A model generated the notes under the pieces. The model ran no database searches, was not told the origin of the DNA, and saw only the letters and a list, made by a program, of their open reading frames with translations. The translations under genes were made by a program, and so were the position numbers. DNA of 64,000 nt, from positions 2,170,001 to 2,234,000 of the forward strand of contig CAWHKC010000004.1 in assembly GCA_963829835.1 (NCBI GenBank), read 5' to 3'. Numbering within the stretch: position 1 is the first letter of the stretch; the number at the start of each line of letters is the position of its first letter. Of this stretch, positions 17,043-25,884 are shown in pieces. This DNA comes from Berkiella sp963829835 (lineage in GTDB: Bacteria > Pseudomonadota > Gammaproteobacteria > Berkiellales > Berkiellaceae).

Positions 17043-17709
17043 GTTTATTCAAAAAATTTCTAAAATAAGATATTGCTTGGGCTTGCCCTTCATCATGAGG
17101 GTCAACATTCTTTTCTCTTTCTTCAATCATTTTTTTCATAATTTCCAGTTGTTTAGGATTGAAGTCTTTAAATCTTAAAGCCATCATATCTTTGGGATGG
17201 CCCTGAACGCAATCTGTCGTTAATCGGTCAATGATGAGTATGCCTTGAAGATGATCAATTTCGTGTTGCAAAACACGAGCAGTAAAGCCAGATACTTCTT
17301 TGTCTATCTGTTCACCGTCAGGAGTTTGTGCTCGCAGGGTGATGTGATGATAGCGTGGAACTTTACCCGTTTTTTCCACAACAGAAAAACAAGCTTCCCA
17401 ATCGTAAGTCAGTTCTGTGTTCTTGAGAGGGCTATAAGAAGGATTTATCAGCACTGTTGGGGGTACCACTTCATCTGCATGATTGCGTAAAGCTTTAGCT
17501 TCTTCTGAAATAGCATAGACAAGAATTTGTTTATTCACGCCAACTTGGGGTGCGGCAAGACCAACGCCTTTAATTTTCATCAGCTTCTCTTTCATTTGCC
17601 CGATGAGAATTTGATCTTCTAATGACAGGGGAAACGATACTAGCTGCGCTTTATGGGTGAGAACTTCAGCATTCTCACTATGTTCAATCGTCACAATCTC
17701 AAGAGGCAT
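17035..17709 (-). CDS. def: Peptide deformylase
   Basis: The 224-residue protein has deformylase motif 1 GVGLAAPQ (residues 48-55), motif 2 EACFS (105-109, Cys107 a metal ligand) and motif 3 HEIDH (149-153, two His ligands and catalytic Glu150). It removes formyl groups from nascent proteins. Motif 2 is usually EGCLS in the main bacterial enzymes, so this is a divergent or secondary deformylase. Motif 3 is standard. I start at MPLEIVTIEHS (17707-17709); the longer frame has 50 N-terminal residues that do not resemble the family. Confidence 0.88.
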   Translation of the reverse strand: MPLEIVTIEHSENAEVLTHKAQLVSFPLSLEDQILIGQMKEKLMKIKGVGLAAPQVGVNKQILVYAISEEAKALRNHADEVVPPTVLINPSYSPLKNTELTYDWEACFSVVEKTGKVPRYHHITLRAQTPDGEQIDKEVSGFTARVLQHEIDHLQGILIIDRLTTDCVQGHPKDMMALRFKDFNPKQLEIMKKMIEEREKNVDPHDEGQAQAISYFRNFLNKHD

Positions 17710-17752
17710 AGCTAATTCCACAGTACTTATAAAGGGTCTATTATAAACAAAA

Positions 17753-18688
17753 ATGAAAAGGATTACCCACTTGGAAGTTAGAATATTAACGCACCCTGTT
17801 TGCTTGCAGCATGAAATGGGCCCATCGCACCCAGAATCACCATTACGACTCCAAGCCATTTACCAAGCCTTAAAAGCAGCTTCCTGGGGGGATCAATTAG
17901 ACTGGCATGAGGCACCTTTGGCAATGAAGGATCAGCTTAAACTTGCTCATGATCCCTCTTATGTGGATAGCCTTTTTCTAGAAGCACCCAAAGAGGGTTA
18001 TTGTCAGTTGGATCCTGATACATTCATGAATCCTTTCACACTTCAAGCTGCCTTACGTGCTTCCGGGGCCGTTATAGCAGCAGTGGATGATGTTTTTGCA
18101 GGAAGGACAAAGAGAGCATTTTGTGCAGTGAGACCACCTGGGCATCATGCAGAACCTGATACAGCAATGGGATTTTGTTTTTTTAACAATATTGCAGTCG
18201 GCGCAATGCATGCATTAGCAACTTACAATTGTCAGCGAATTGCTATTGTTGATTTTGATGTGCATCATGGAAATGGAACAGAAAGTATTTTTTTGAATGA
18301 GCCCAGAGTTTGTTTATGGTCTAGTTTTCAACATCCCTTTTATCCTGGCACATTTTTAGCGGGCAAACCGTCACATATACATTTATGTCCTTTACCTGCC
18401 AATACGGGAAGCCAACTTTTTCGTCAGAAAATCGATTTAGAATTAATCCCCATACTAAAAGACTTTAAACCAGAATGTATTTTCATCTCAGCGGGATTTG
18501 ATGCCCACCACTTAGATCCTTTGGCAAATTTGAAATTAACCGCCGATGACTATGCTTATGTCACAAAAGCCGTCTGCGAAGTGGCCGATAAATACGCTGG
18601 TGGAAAAGTTATCTCTTCATTGGAAGGGGGATATCATTTAAAAGCATTGGCGGAATCGGTTGCGGCTCATGTAAAAGAAATGTTATGA
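17753..18688 (+). CDS. Histone deacetylase family protein
   Basis: The 311-residue protein has the zinc hydrolase motifs of the arginase/deacetylase fold: RPPGHHAEPDTAMGFCFFNN, DFDVHHGNGT (two metal ligands) and SAGFDAHH (third ligand). A C-terminal EGGYHL completes the active site. Bacterial members deacetylate small amines or protein lysines; AcuC and HDAC-like amidohydrolases are examples. It is divergent from def. The start has no clear ribosome-binding site. Whether it acts on host or own substrates cannot be seen. Confidence 0.9.
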   Translation: MKRITHLEVRILTHPVCLQHEMGPSHPESPLRLQAIYQALKAASWGDQLDWHEAPLAMKDQLKLAHDPSYVDSLFLEAPKEGYCQLDPDTFMNPFTLQAALRASGAVIAAVDDVFAGRTKRAFCAVRPPGHHAEPDTAMGFCFFNNIAVGAMHALATYNCQRIAIVDFDVHHGNGTESIFLNEPRVCLWSSFQHPFYPGTFLAGKPSHIHLCPLPANTGSQLFRQKIDLELIPILKDFKPECIFISAGFDAHHLDPLANLKLTADDYAYVTKAVCEVADKYAGGKVISSLEGGYHLKALAESVAAHVKEML

Positions 18689-18693
18689 ATGTT

Positions 18694-18817
18694 GACTCAA
18701 ACCAATTTGATTTTAGGCTAGGCGTCAAGCCCTCGAGCAATAGGAGTGTACATCTCAGTACATGACTGTTGTGAGGGGGCGACGACAACAACGCATAAAA
18801 ACAAATTGGAAAGAGTC
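18694..18817. repeat. ERIC-like imperfect palindrome (124 bp)
   Basis: The ends GACTCAAACCAATTTG and CAAATTGGAAAGAGTC are inverted copies with three mismatches. The interior GGAGTGTACATCTCAGTACA and TGACTGTTGTGAG resembles the core of enterobacterial ERIC elements in order and spacing, and the total length is close to the 127 bp known for ERIC. It fills the gap between the convergent deacetylase and peptide genes and includes two bases of the stop codon of the peptide gene. Confidence 0.65.
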
Positions 18818-19127
18818 AATCGGGTTTAACAGCAAAGCCGGAGTAATACATTCCCATCCCAACCGCGGCTCCAATAAATCCAGCGGCGCCAACACCAGCA
18901 AATAAAGCAACGGGGAAGGTAACAATCGAATAGCCAGAAACAGTAGCAAAAACGGTGCTAAGAGAAGCTACTTTATTAGCAGAATCAAGATACCAGAAGA
19001 TACCGCCAGCCCCACCAATGAGTCCAAACATACATGAAAAATAACCACCGACAATGATGCTATCGTAAAAACTTTGTTGGATACCACCATTGACTTGTTG
19101 AGACTCAAATTCATTTAAGATTCGCAT
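18816..19127 (-). CDS. Small peptide with double-glycine leader (bacteriocin-like)
   Basis: The 103-residue product starts MRILNEFESQQVNGG, a double-glycine leader. The remainder is Gly/Ala-rich and strongly hydrophobic with two or three possible membrane helices (GLIGGAGGIFWYL and GVGAAGFIGAAVGMG). This is the look of class II bacteriocins or colicin V-type microcins. Its stop codon lies at the edge of the ERIC-like element. No transporter or immunity gene is nearby. Confidence 0.72.
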   Translation of the reverse strand: MRILNEFESQQVNGGIQQSFYDSIIVGGYFSCMFGLIGGAGGIFWYLDSANKVASLSTVFATVSGYSIVTFPVALFAGVGAAGFIGAAVGMGMYYSGFAVKPD

Positions 19128-19213
19128 AATGTGTGATACCTAATATTATTATTTTCATTTTAAGTTAGCGAAATTTAAACTATTTTGATTCAAAATTCAA
19201 TAGATTGTTAAGG

Positions 19214-20167
19214 TTACTTTATCTTTTCCTCTAAACGGTCCAAAATTTCAGAACTCACATTCACATTAAATGCAGCATCAATTTCGCAGATCCCTGTCGG
19301 GCTGGTGACATTAATTTCTGTTAAATAATTACCGATAACATCTAATCCTACAAAAAATAATCCCTTCTCTCTTAATGTGTTGCCCACTTGATCACATAGA
19401 AAAAGATCACGATCCGTTAATTGACTGCCCACGCCAGTCGCCCCTTTGGCGAGATTCCCTCGAAAATCATCTGAAGCAGGTATGCGTGAGACTGCATAAG
19501 GATAGGGTTTGCCATCAATCATTAAGATACGCTTATCACCTTGAGACACTTCGGGTATATAACGTTGTGCCATAATAGGAACAGATTCTTGCAAGGTGAG
19601 CACTTCAAGTGTGACATTGACATTCGGATCATTTTCCCTAAGTACAAATATGCTGTCTCCGGCCATGGAATGTAATTGTTTGACAACAATTTTTTGGTGT
19701 TCTTTTAAAAAGTCGCGTAATAATGCTTTATTTGAGCTAACTAAAAGGGGAGGGCAGCACTCTTTAAACCACGTTGCAAAGAGTTTTTCATTGGCATCTC
19801 TAATGGATTGGGGATTATTTACAATGAAACATCCCGCATTTTTTGCTATTTCCAAAAGGTATGTTGCATATAGATAATTTCTATCAAAAGGAGGATCTTT
19901 ACGCATAAAAATGATATCAAATTCTTGTAGATCACTTTTTTGATGTGTGTTATCTAGAAAAGTAATCCAATCTTTAGAATCTTTTTGAACCTTTATTTTT
20001 CTATTAAGTGCTTGAACTTTATTTTGTGATAAAAATAAATCTTTAGGTTCTATATAAAATAGTTCCCATTGTCTTCGTTGCGCTTCTAATAATATTGCTA
20101 AAGTACTATCCTTTTTGGGATGAATAGCATTAATTGAATCCATGATCGCTAGCAATTTAACTGTCAT
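19214..20167 (-). CDS. gshB: Glutathione synthetase
   Basis: The 317-residue ATP-grasp enzyme has the N-terminal MDSINAIHPKKDSTLAI pattern, the FDIIFMRKDPPFDRNYLYAT segment and the C-terminal Mg-binding ITEINVTSPTGICEI typical of bacterial GshB. It joins gamma-glutamylcysteine and glycine. Length is as expected. It begins nine bases after gshA. Confidence 0.96.
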   Translation of the reverse strand: MTVKLLAIMDSINAIHPKKDSTLAILLEAQRRQWELFYIEPKDLFLSQNKVQALNRKIKVQKDSKDWITFLDNTHQKSDLQEFDIIFMRKDPPFDRNYLYATYLLEIAKNAGCFIVNNPQSIRDANEKLFATWFKECCPPLLVSSNKALLRDFLKEHQKIVVKQLHSMAGDSIFVLRENDPNVNVTLEVLTLQESVPIMAQRYIPEVSQGDKRILMIDGKPYPYAVSRIPASDDFRGNLAKGATGVGSQLTDRDLFLCDQVGNTLREKGLFFVGLDVIGNYLTEINVTSPTGICEIDAAFNVNVSSEILDRLEEKIK

Positions 20168-20176
20168 GTAAGATCC

Positions 20177-21472
20177 TTAAGATTTTAACGCCACTCTTTC
20201 TTTGCAAGATGCAAGTAGCGCCAGTCTTGCAATAACACTGTATACATAAAATTGATTTTGAGTTTGATGAGAATTAACGCGATCATCAGGATTGTTGCAG
20301 CACTGCGCAAATGCTAATTTTTCAAAATGCATGCCTGGAGCATTTAGGTTTTCATCGATGTCACGTGTTTTATGTACACGGTAAAAACCACCAACAACAT
20401 GTTGACCGATCATGTAAACGACAGGTTCGGCAACAGACTGCTCTTTTCCAATTGTTTCAAAAGTATAAACGCCTTCTTGAATGATAACGCGATTTACGCT
20501 TCTTCCACCTTTGCGCATTGACATGCTCGTTCGTTGTTTTCGGTTCAGGTTATTGATTTCTTGTGCGTCATGGATTGACATAACAGCCATACCATAAGTT
20601 CCAGCATCTGCTTTGATAATAACAAAAGGTTTATGTTCAATGTTATATTCATTATATTTCAATTGAATTTTTTTAAGTAATTTATCCGTTTCGTGAATCA
20701 TGCACTCTATGCCATCTTTTTGCACAAAATCAATATCGCCGCAGTCTGAGAACAAAGGGAATATTTGCCACATATCAATATTAATTAAATCAGCGAATTG
20801 TTGGCAAACTTCTCCAAAAAGAGCGAAATGATGGCTCTTGCTACGATACGACCAGCCGAGTGTTGCAAGAGGTTCGATAGGTTGCGAAATATTTTGTAGT
20901 ATTTCGGGTATACCATCAGAAAGATCATTATTTAAAACGATTAAGCAGGGTAAAAAATCACCCGAAACCAGTTTGTTTTCAATTTTTTGGAGGGGATGCA
21001 AGGTAAGAGTCTGATCATCGGGTAAGTTTACTTTTATTGGTGAAACTTCTGCTAACATAGATCCGACTCTAACTTCATAGCCTGCTTTTTGTATAATATC
21101 GGCTAAGGTTGCTACACTTTGATAATAATGAGGATTGCGAGTATGGTTCTCTGGAATGATAAGCACTTTTTTGCAATGAGGAAATAGTTCATATAGGGTG
21201 CTTTGTGCTGCTTGTATGCAAAGTGGATAGAAATCTGGATTTAGGTTATTGAATCCGGCAGGGAATAAATTGGTATCGACGACAGATATTTTAAAACCAG
21301 CATTTCTAATATCCACAGAGCTTGTTAAAATAGGATGGTCTTTTTGCCAAGCATCTCTAAACCAGGATTCTATTTTAATTCTGTTATCCAGAATAAGCTT
21401 TTCTAATTCATAGAATGGCCCGACATGAGCCGTGATTAAGTGTGGAATAAGATTTTTTGATTTTAAATCCAT
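20177..21472 (-). CDS. gshA: Glutamate-cysteine ligase (proteobacterial PF08886 type)
   Basis: The 431-residue protein matches the PF08886 GshA group rather than E. coli GshA. Visible features are an N-terminal VVDTNLFPAGFNNL, a central IKADAGTYGMAVM and RKGGRSVNRVIIQEGV. It makes gamma-glutamylcysteine, the first step of glutathione synthesis. It sits between an NYN-domain gene (21 bp upstream) and gshB (9 bp downstream). Confidence 0.93.
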   Translation of the reverse strand: MDLKSKNLIPHLITAHVGPFYELEKLILDNRIKIESWFRDAWQKDHPILTSSVDIRNAGFKISVVDTNLFPAGFNNLNPDFYPLCIQAAQSTLYELFPHCKKVLIIPENHTRNPHYYQSVATLADIIQKAGYEVRVGSMLAEVSPIKVNLPDDQTLTLHPLQKIENKLVSGDFLPCLIVLNNDLSDGIPEILQNISQPIEPLATLGWSYRSKSHHFALFGEVCQQFADLINIDMWQIFPLFSDCGDIDFVQKDGIECMIHETDKLLKKIQLKYNEYNIEHKPFVIIKADAGTYGMAVMSIHDAQEINNLNRKQRTSMSMRKGGRSVNRVIIQEGVYTFETIGKEQSVAEPVVYMIGQHVVGGFYRVHKTRDIDENLNAPGMHFEKLAFAQCCNNPDDRVNSHQTQNQFYVYSVIARLALLASCKERVALKS

Positions 21473-21493
21473 ACATTGGTACTCTTTACATTT

Positions 21494-22021
21494 TCATTTT
21501 TTCTCTTTGGCATGTGAATGACGCGATTTTTTCTTTGTTGATAAAGAGAACCAATCATCCTCTGTGATTGGATGAAAATAATCAGCTTGTTCAATTAAAA
21601 GAGATGAGGTGGTTTTTTCAACGGCAGCTATCTCTACTCGCACACCTTCAGATTTTAAATGTCGAACCAGTTCAATGTAATCAGAATCACCAGACATGAT
21701 AATAATAGTATCGACCTTGCTCGCTAATTGTGTCGCTTTAATAGACAACGGAATATCAGCGCTTTTATGACAAGGATGTACAGAACCATGATAGTGTTGG
21801 TGAAGGCGCTCTGCTAGTTTGGATGAAATATTCTTGCCTTCGCGAAAATAGATCAATCGATTTAATGAGCGATTATCGACTAATTTTGGGATGAGCTTAT
21901 CGAAATTAAGCATAGCTCCGTCGTCTCCTGTTTGATGATGAAGACTTATTTCAATATTGTTGCCATCAACAAGTATAGCCACTGACTGGCTCATAACAAT
22001 AGTGGGATTTACAAAAGCCAT
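21494..22021 (-). CDS. NYN domain (LabA/DUF88-like PIN-fold) protein
   Basis: The 175-residue protein begins with an AILVDGNNIE motif and has TIIIMSGDSDYIELVRHLKS in the middle, the acidic pockets of NYN/PIN-like ribonucleases. The C-terminal tail is basic. The start at MAFVNPTIV has AGGAG five bases upstream. It heads the gshA-gshB operon. RNase activity on some RNA is expected from the fold, but the target is unknown. Confidence 0.87.
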   Translation of the reverse strand: MAFVNPTIVMSQSVAILVDGNNIEISLHHQTGDDGAMLNFDKLIPKLVDNRSLNRLIYFREGKNISSKLAERLHQHYHGSVHPCHKSADIPLSIKATQLASKVDTIIIMSGDSDYIELVRHLKSEGVRVEIAAVEKTTSSLLIEQADYFHPITEDDWFSLSTKKKSRHSHAKEKK

Positions 22022-22185
22022 AGCATCTCCTGCGTTTTTTGGTGGTCAGGATAACACATTTACAGGCGTCAAATCCTACGCGATTCCGGGGTGAATTTTA
22101 ATTGAAAAAAAGTGAGATTAGGTTAAACTTCATGAGTGAACACCCGTTCACTTGGTGGGTTACTGACTTTCAACTCGGGGGCAAT

Positions 22186-22464
22186 ATGCGAGAACTAAAC
22201 CTACAGGAAATATCTTCAGTATCTGGCGGCTTAGAAAATATAAGCGTTTTTGCAGCTCTTTCAATTGTTGGAGGAACCCTTTTAGGAGGTGGACTGGGCA
22301 CTCTTGTAGCGCTAAACATGACTGTGCCAACGGCAAGTTTGCTTCCGGTTTGGGTGGCAGCTTGTGCGGGAGCGGGTAGTGCTGTAGGAACATTAGCAGG
22401 CATCGCATTTAGTCTCGGCGGATCCTGTTATCAATATTATTCAAATATTTTTACCAACTGTTGA
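22186..22464 (+). CDS. Small peptide with double-glycine leader (bacteriocin-like)
   Basis: Starting at the ATG at 22186 the 92-residue product begins MRELNLQEISSVSGG, a classic double-glycine leader like that of colicin V. The mature part has Gly-rich hydrophobic segments (GGTLLGGGLGTL, ACAGAGSAVGTLAG) and three Cys, two of them near the C-terminus. A longer in-frame start at 22102 gives an unlikely extension. GGGGG lies just before the ATG. No processing transporter is adjacent. Confidence 0.75.
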   Translation: MRELNLQEISSVSGGLENISVFAALSIVGGTLLGGGLGTLVALNMTVPTASLLPVWVAACAGAGSAVGTLAGIAFSLGGSCYQYYSNIFTNC

Positions 22465-22524
22465 CTTTAAGTGAGTAAACGCTCACAATAAGTCAGTTTA
22501 GATTGATAAAAATAAGTTGGTTAC

Positions 22525-23091
22525 ATGCGTGATGGATCGTTGACTCGCAAAAAATTAGAACGTTGTGCTTTAACACTTTTTGTAAAAAAAGGAGTTAGTG
22601 CAACGACCATCAAGGACATTGCTCACAAAGCACAAGTAGCAGAAGGTACTTTATACCGACATTATGAAAGCAAAGATGAGCTTGCACAACATTTATTTAC
22701 AAGCGCTTATGAAGAAGTTGCCAGTGCCTTAAAACAATTAAGTCAAGAGCAACCAACACTTCCTCTAAAAATTCAAGCGATGGTGCGCTTCTTTTGCGAA
22801 AAATACGATGAAGATCCTATTTTGTTTAACTATCTTTTAATAGTTCAACATAATCAGCTGAAAGTGGTTCATGAAAAAGATATTAATGCGCATGAGTTTA
22901 TAGTCGCTATTTTCAATGATGCCTTTCGTAAAAAAGAATTAGCAAAAAGAGATCCTCATTTTTGTGCATCAATCGTTTTGGGGATCGTTTTACAAGCTGC
23001 TATCAGTCGTGTTTATGGCCGCATTACTCGAACCATGATAGCCGATACAGATGATTTAGTTCAGGCGATCCGAGGTGCTTTAAGCTTCTAA
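22525..23091 (+). CDS. TetR/AcrR-family transcriptional regulator
   Basis: The 188-residue protein has the N-terminal TetR helix-turn-helix (FVKKGVSATTIKDIAHKAQV, AEGTLYRHYESKDELA) and an all-helical ligand-binding C-terminal part. The phosphodiester glycosidase gene begins two bases after its stop, so both are likely in one transcript. Ligand and targets are unknown. Confidence 0.92.
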   Translation: MRDGSLTRKKLERCALTLFVKKGVSATTIKDIAHKAQVAEGTLYRHYESKDELAQHLFTSAYEEVASALKQLSQEQPTLPLKIQAMVRFFCEKYDEDPILFNYLLIVQHNQLKVVHEKDINAHEFIVAIFNDAFRKKELAKRDPHFCASIVLGIVLQAAISRVYGRITRTMIADTDDLVQAIRGALSF

Positions 23092-23093
23092 AT

Positions 23094-23990
23094 ATGATCA
23101 GGTGTTTAATTCATTGCATATTGATCACATCATTCTGCTTAAGTCTTAGTACATTTGCTAATGCGCAATCAGAATCAAATTCATTTCATTATCAATTGAT
23201 TGAAAAGGATGGGCATCAGATCCACTTATTAGAAGTGGATCCTGATGAATATCAATTTATCAGCGTTCGAGCACAAAATGAAAGTGAGAGAGAAGAAGTT
23301 TCTGCTTTAGTAAAACAGCATGGGGCAGTTGCTGGTATTAATGGAGGTTTTTTTCATCTGACTAAAGAAGGCGTAGCTCTTCCTGCCGGCGCATTAAAAA
23401 TTGATAATCAATGGTTAGGCTATGCCTCCTTGCCGCGCGGTGCGATTGGATGGAACGCAAAAAATGGATATGTATTGGTTGATAGAATTGTAACTAAAAA
23501 AACAGAAAAAGATGCTAAAACAATTGTTGAAGTTCTCCCGCAGTTTGAAACGTCAAATACCGCAAAGAAAACTTGGCAAGAGTTTCCTTACATTGTAGGA
23601 GGGATCCCTGTTCTTTTAAAAAATGGTAAAACCATTACAAATCACAGCATTGAAAAAACTATTAACTCTTTTTTAGATGAAAGACATGCCAGAACAGCCG
23701 TTTGTGTTAAAGAGAATCATCATTGGATATTTCTTGTGAGTGCCCATACCAAAGAAGCTTATCGTCAATACACGGATAAAGCGGTAGAAGGGCTAACAAT
23801 CCCTGAACTCACTCAATTTTTACAAGAGCTTGGCTGTGTAAATGCTATTAATCTTGATGGTGGTGGATCTTCGACTTTGGTTATCGATGGGAAAGTGATG
23901 AATACCCCAGCTGGGGATATGGATGAAATTTTTCATCTATTTCATGAGCGCGCTGTTTCAGATGCTATTTTGGTAATGCCAAAAACTTAA
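23094..23990 (+). CDS. Phosphodiester glycosidase (NAGPA domain) protein, exported
   Basis: The 298-residue protein has a signal peptide (ILITSFCLSLSTFANA) and the PF09992 motifs AGINGGFF near residue 80 and NAINLDGGGSSTLVIDG near residue 255. The family is named after the human enzyme that uncovers mannose-6-phosphate. Bacterial members act on sugar phosphodiesters or cell-envelope glycans. It is probably periplasmic. Coupling to a TetR gene suggests self-contained regulation. Confidence 0.9.
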   Translation: MIRCLIHCILITSFCLSLSTFANAQSESNSFHYQLIEKDGHQIHLLEVDPDEYQFISVRAQNESEREEVSALVKQHGAVAGINGGFFHLTKEGVALPAGALKIDNQWLGYASLPRGAIGWNAKNGYVLVDRIVTKKTEKDAKTIVEVLPQFETSNTAKKTWQEFPYIVGGIPVLLKNGKTITNHSIEKTINSFLDERHARTAVCVKENHHWIFLVSAHTKEAYRQYTDKAVEGLTIPELTQFLQELGCVNAINLDGGGSSTLVIDGKVMNTPAGDMDEIFHLFHERAVSDAILVMPKT

Positions 23991-24003
23991 TGTCTACACT
24001 GAT

Positions 24004-24078
24004 GTAGGGTGGGCAAAGCTTTTAGCGTGCCCACCATCTTCATAACGGTGGGCACGCTAAAAGCTTTGCCCACCCTAC
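24004..24078. repeat. Perfect 32-bp-stem palindrome of the GTAGGGTGGGC family
   Basis: GTAGGGTGGGCAAAGCTTTT and its continuation pair with the complementary arm ending CCCACCCTAC, with an 11-base loop. It lies between two convergent genes and could terminate both. Related, less perfect copies are at 29890-29935 and 48588-48660. Confidence 0.88.
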
Positions 24079-24103
24079 GACCTCAGCTAGGATGACAGAA
24101 ACG

Positions 24104-24664
24104 TTATCTATTCCCACCCTTATTAGGCAATATCTTACGATGTCCTTCTGGATGTTTTGCATGTTGGTTATGGGATTCAAATTTTGCTTTCTGTTTTGCC
24201 ACATTGGGATCAATTTTATGACGATGAGTCGTTAAAGTAGGTCCATGTGAAACCGCGGCAAGTGGGGTGGATACCAAATTCTTGAAAAAACTTCCCAGTT
24301 TTTTAAGCCCATTCACAATAGCATCTTTTAGCATCGTTAAAGCTGCTTTCACTTCTTTGCCAATACTAGAGGTGTGTCTTAATGCCTGATCAATTTGATG
24401 ATTTAAATTATCAGCTCTTTTTTGAAATTCCCTTGCCATTTTTTCACCTTCTGAAGGCTCTTGTACAAGATCATCAACAAAATGATTAATCTCTTTGGCC
24501 AACGCTTTTGCCTTATGAGCAACCGTATGAGCTACATCCTCTACTTTCTGAGCTCCTTTTTGCACTTGCTTTTTAACTTTCTGAGCTGGCGTTTTCTTTT
24601 TACCTTGGATCCACATTGATAAGTCTTCGATGCCATCAAGCAATTCATTTAGTGGATTAGTCAT
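24104..24664 (-). CDS. Basic helical protein of unknown function
   Basis: The 186-residue product is not recognised. Residues 20-110 are rich in Lys, Ala and Gln with heptad-like spacing, suggesting coiled coils. The C-terminus is His/Lys/Pro-rich without membrane segments. AGGAG precedes the ATG at 24662-24664. The name-like DLSMWIQGKKKTPAQKVKKQ segment is the only feature near the start. It resembles phasin- or histone-H1-like low-complexity helices in composition only. No function is proposed. Confidence 0.6.
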   Translation of the reverse strand: MTNPLNELLDGIEDLSMWIQGKKKTPAQKVKKQVQKGAQKVEDVAHTVAHKAKALAKEINHFVDDLVQEPSEGEKMAREFQKRADNLNHQIDQALRHTSSIGKEVKAALTMLKDAIVNGLKKLGSFFKNLVSTPLAAVSHGPTLTTHRHKIDPNVAKQKAKFESHNQHAKHPEGHRKILPNKGGNR

Positions 24665-24838
24665 AAATAATCTCCTTCGGAACAAATTACTACTTTGTAC
24701 TTATATTAAGACAGTACTAAGTTATGAGAGGTTCCCACTTTCTGAGATCATCTGTTTCGTCATATGTCATGCTAGTTGTCTTATATTCAAAATACCCTTT
24801 AAGCTTTAAATACTTCCTTATAGAACGCTGAGTAACGA

Positions 24839-25741
24839 ATGAAAATCCTTATCACGGGTGGCACAGGTTTTATTGGCCAAATGCTTTGTTCAAGCCTTAA
24901 AGCAAAAGGACATGAACTTTGTGTGTTGACGCGCTCTGCAAATAAAGGCAAGCGTCGGTTACGATTAGAGGGCGTTAGATTTATTGAACAACTTAGTGAT
25001 ATATCACCTGATGATTCATATGATGCGGTTATCAATTTAGCAGGAGCCCCTATTGCTAAGCGTTGGACATCTGCATATAAAAAAATCATTATCAATAGCC
25101 GCGTTGAAATGACTAATCGCCTCATTGAAACAATTTCAAGATTAAAACAAAAACCATCAGTTTTAATCAGTGGATCTGCTATTGGATACTATGGCCCACA
25201 AGGTGATAATCCCTTATCAGAATCGGATAAGGGGAATGCGAGTTTTAGTCATGATCTCTGCACCTCATGGGAGATTACGGCATTAAAAGCGAATGATCTT
25301 AATGTTCGCGTTTGCTTGTTAAGAACCGGCATCGTGCTTGGTGCTCATGGGGGTGCTTTGCAACAAATGCGTCTGCCTTTTAAATGTGGTTTAGGAGGAC
25401 CTATTGGCAACGGTCTTCAATGGATGTCCTGGATCCATATTGCAGATATGGTAAGGCTCATTCATTTTTGCTTAGAAAAGACAGATATCGTTGGACCGGT
25501 GAATGCAACAGCGCCAAATCCTGCTAGGAATGCAGTATTTGCTGAGCTATATGCTAAGTCGTTGCACCGCAAAGCTTTATTAAAGATGCCTGCTTTTATT
25601 ATGCGGCTTTTATATGGCCAGATGGCCGAAGAATTACTCCTAACAGGACAAAAAGTTATGCCAACAAAATTATCACAACATGGCTTCACCTTTGTTTACC
25701 CTGATTTAGAACTTGCCTTGCTTGATATAGAACATAAATAA
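24839..25741 (+). CDS. TIGR01777-family epimerase (YfcH-like)
   Basis: The 300-residue protein has the N-terminal Rossmann motif ILITGGTGFIGQML, the AVINLAGAPIAKRWT segment characteristic of TIGR01777, and an SDR active-site region with SAIGYYG. The C-terminal DUF1731-type tail is present (PTKLSQHGFTFVYPDLE). The family is NAD-dependent and of unclear substrate. Length is typical. Confidence 0.92.
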   Translation: MKILITGGTGFIGQMLCSSLKAKGHELCVLTRSANKGKRRLRLEGVRFIEQLSDISPDDSYDAVINLAGAPIAKRWTSAYKKIIINSRVEMTNRLIETISRLKQKPSVLISGSAIGYYGPQGDNPLSESDKGNASFSHDLCTSWEITALKANDLNVRVCLLRTGIVLGAHGGALQQMRLPFKCGLGGPIGNGLQWMSWIHIADMVRLIHFCLEKTDIVGPVNATAPNPARNAVFAELYAKSLHRKALLKMPAFIMRLLYGQMAEELLLTGQKVMPTKLSQHGFTFVYPDLELALLDIEHK

Positions 25742-25884
25742 CCCCTTCTCATGAGAAGATATCTTTGCAATGGTATCCGAATCATGTAAGATAGTTAGCA
25801 CATTAAACTACCTAAATGACATATATTTGTAAGCCGAATAGCTTATAAGGCGTCATTTCAGACCTATGATTTTTGAGGATTGTT

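Noticed and set aside
18609..18949. Short minus-strand frames between the deacetylase and the small peptide
   Set aside because: They lie within the ERIC-like palindrome or are out-of-frame shadows of the neighbouring genes.
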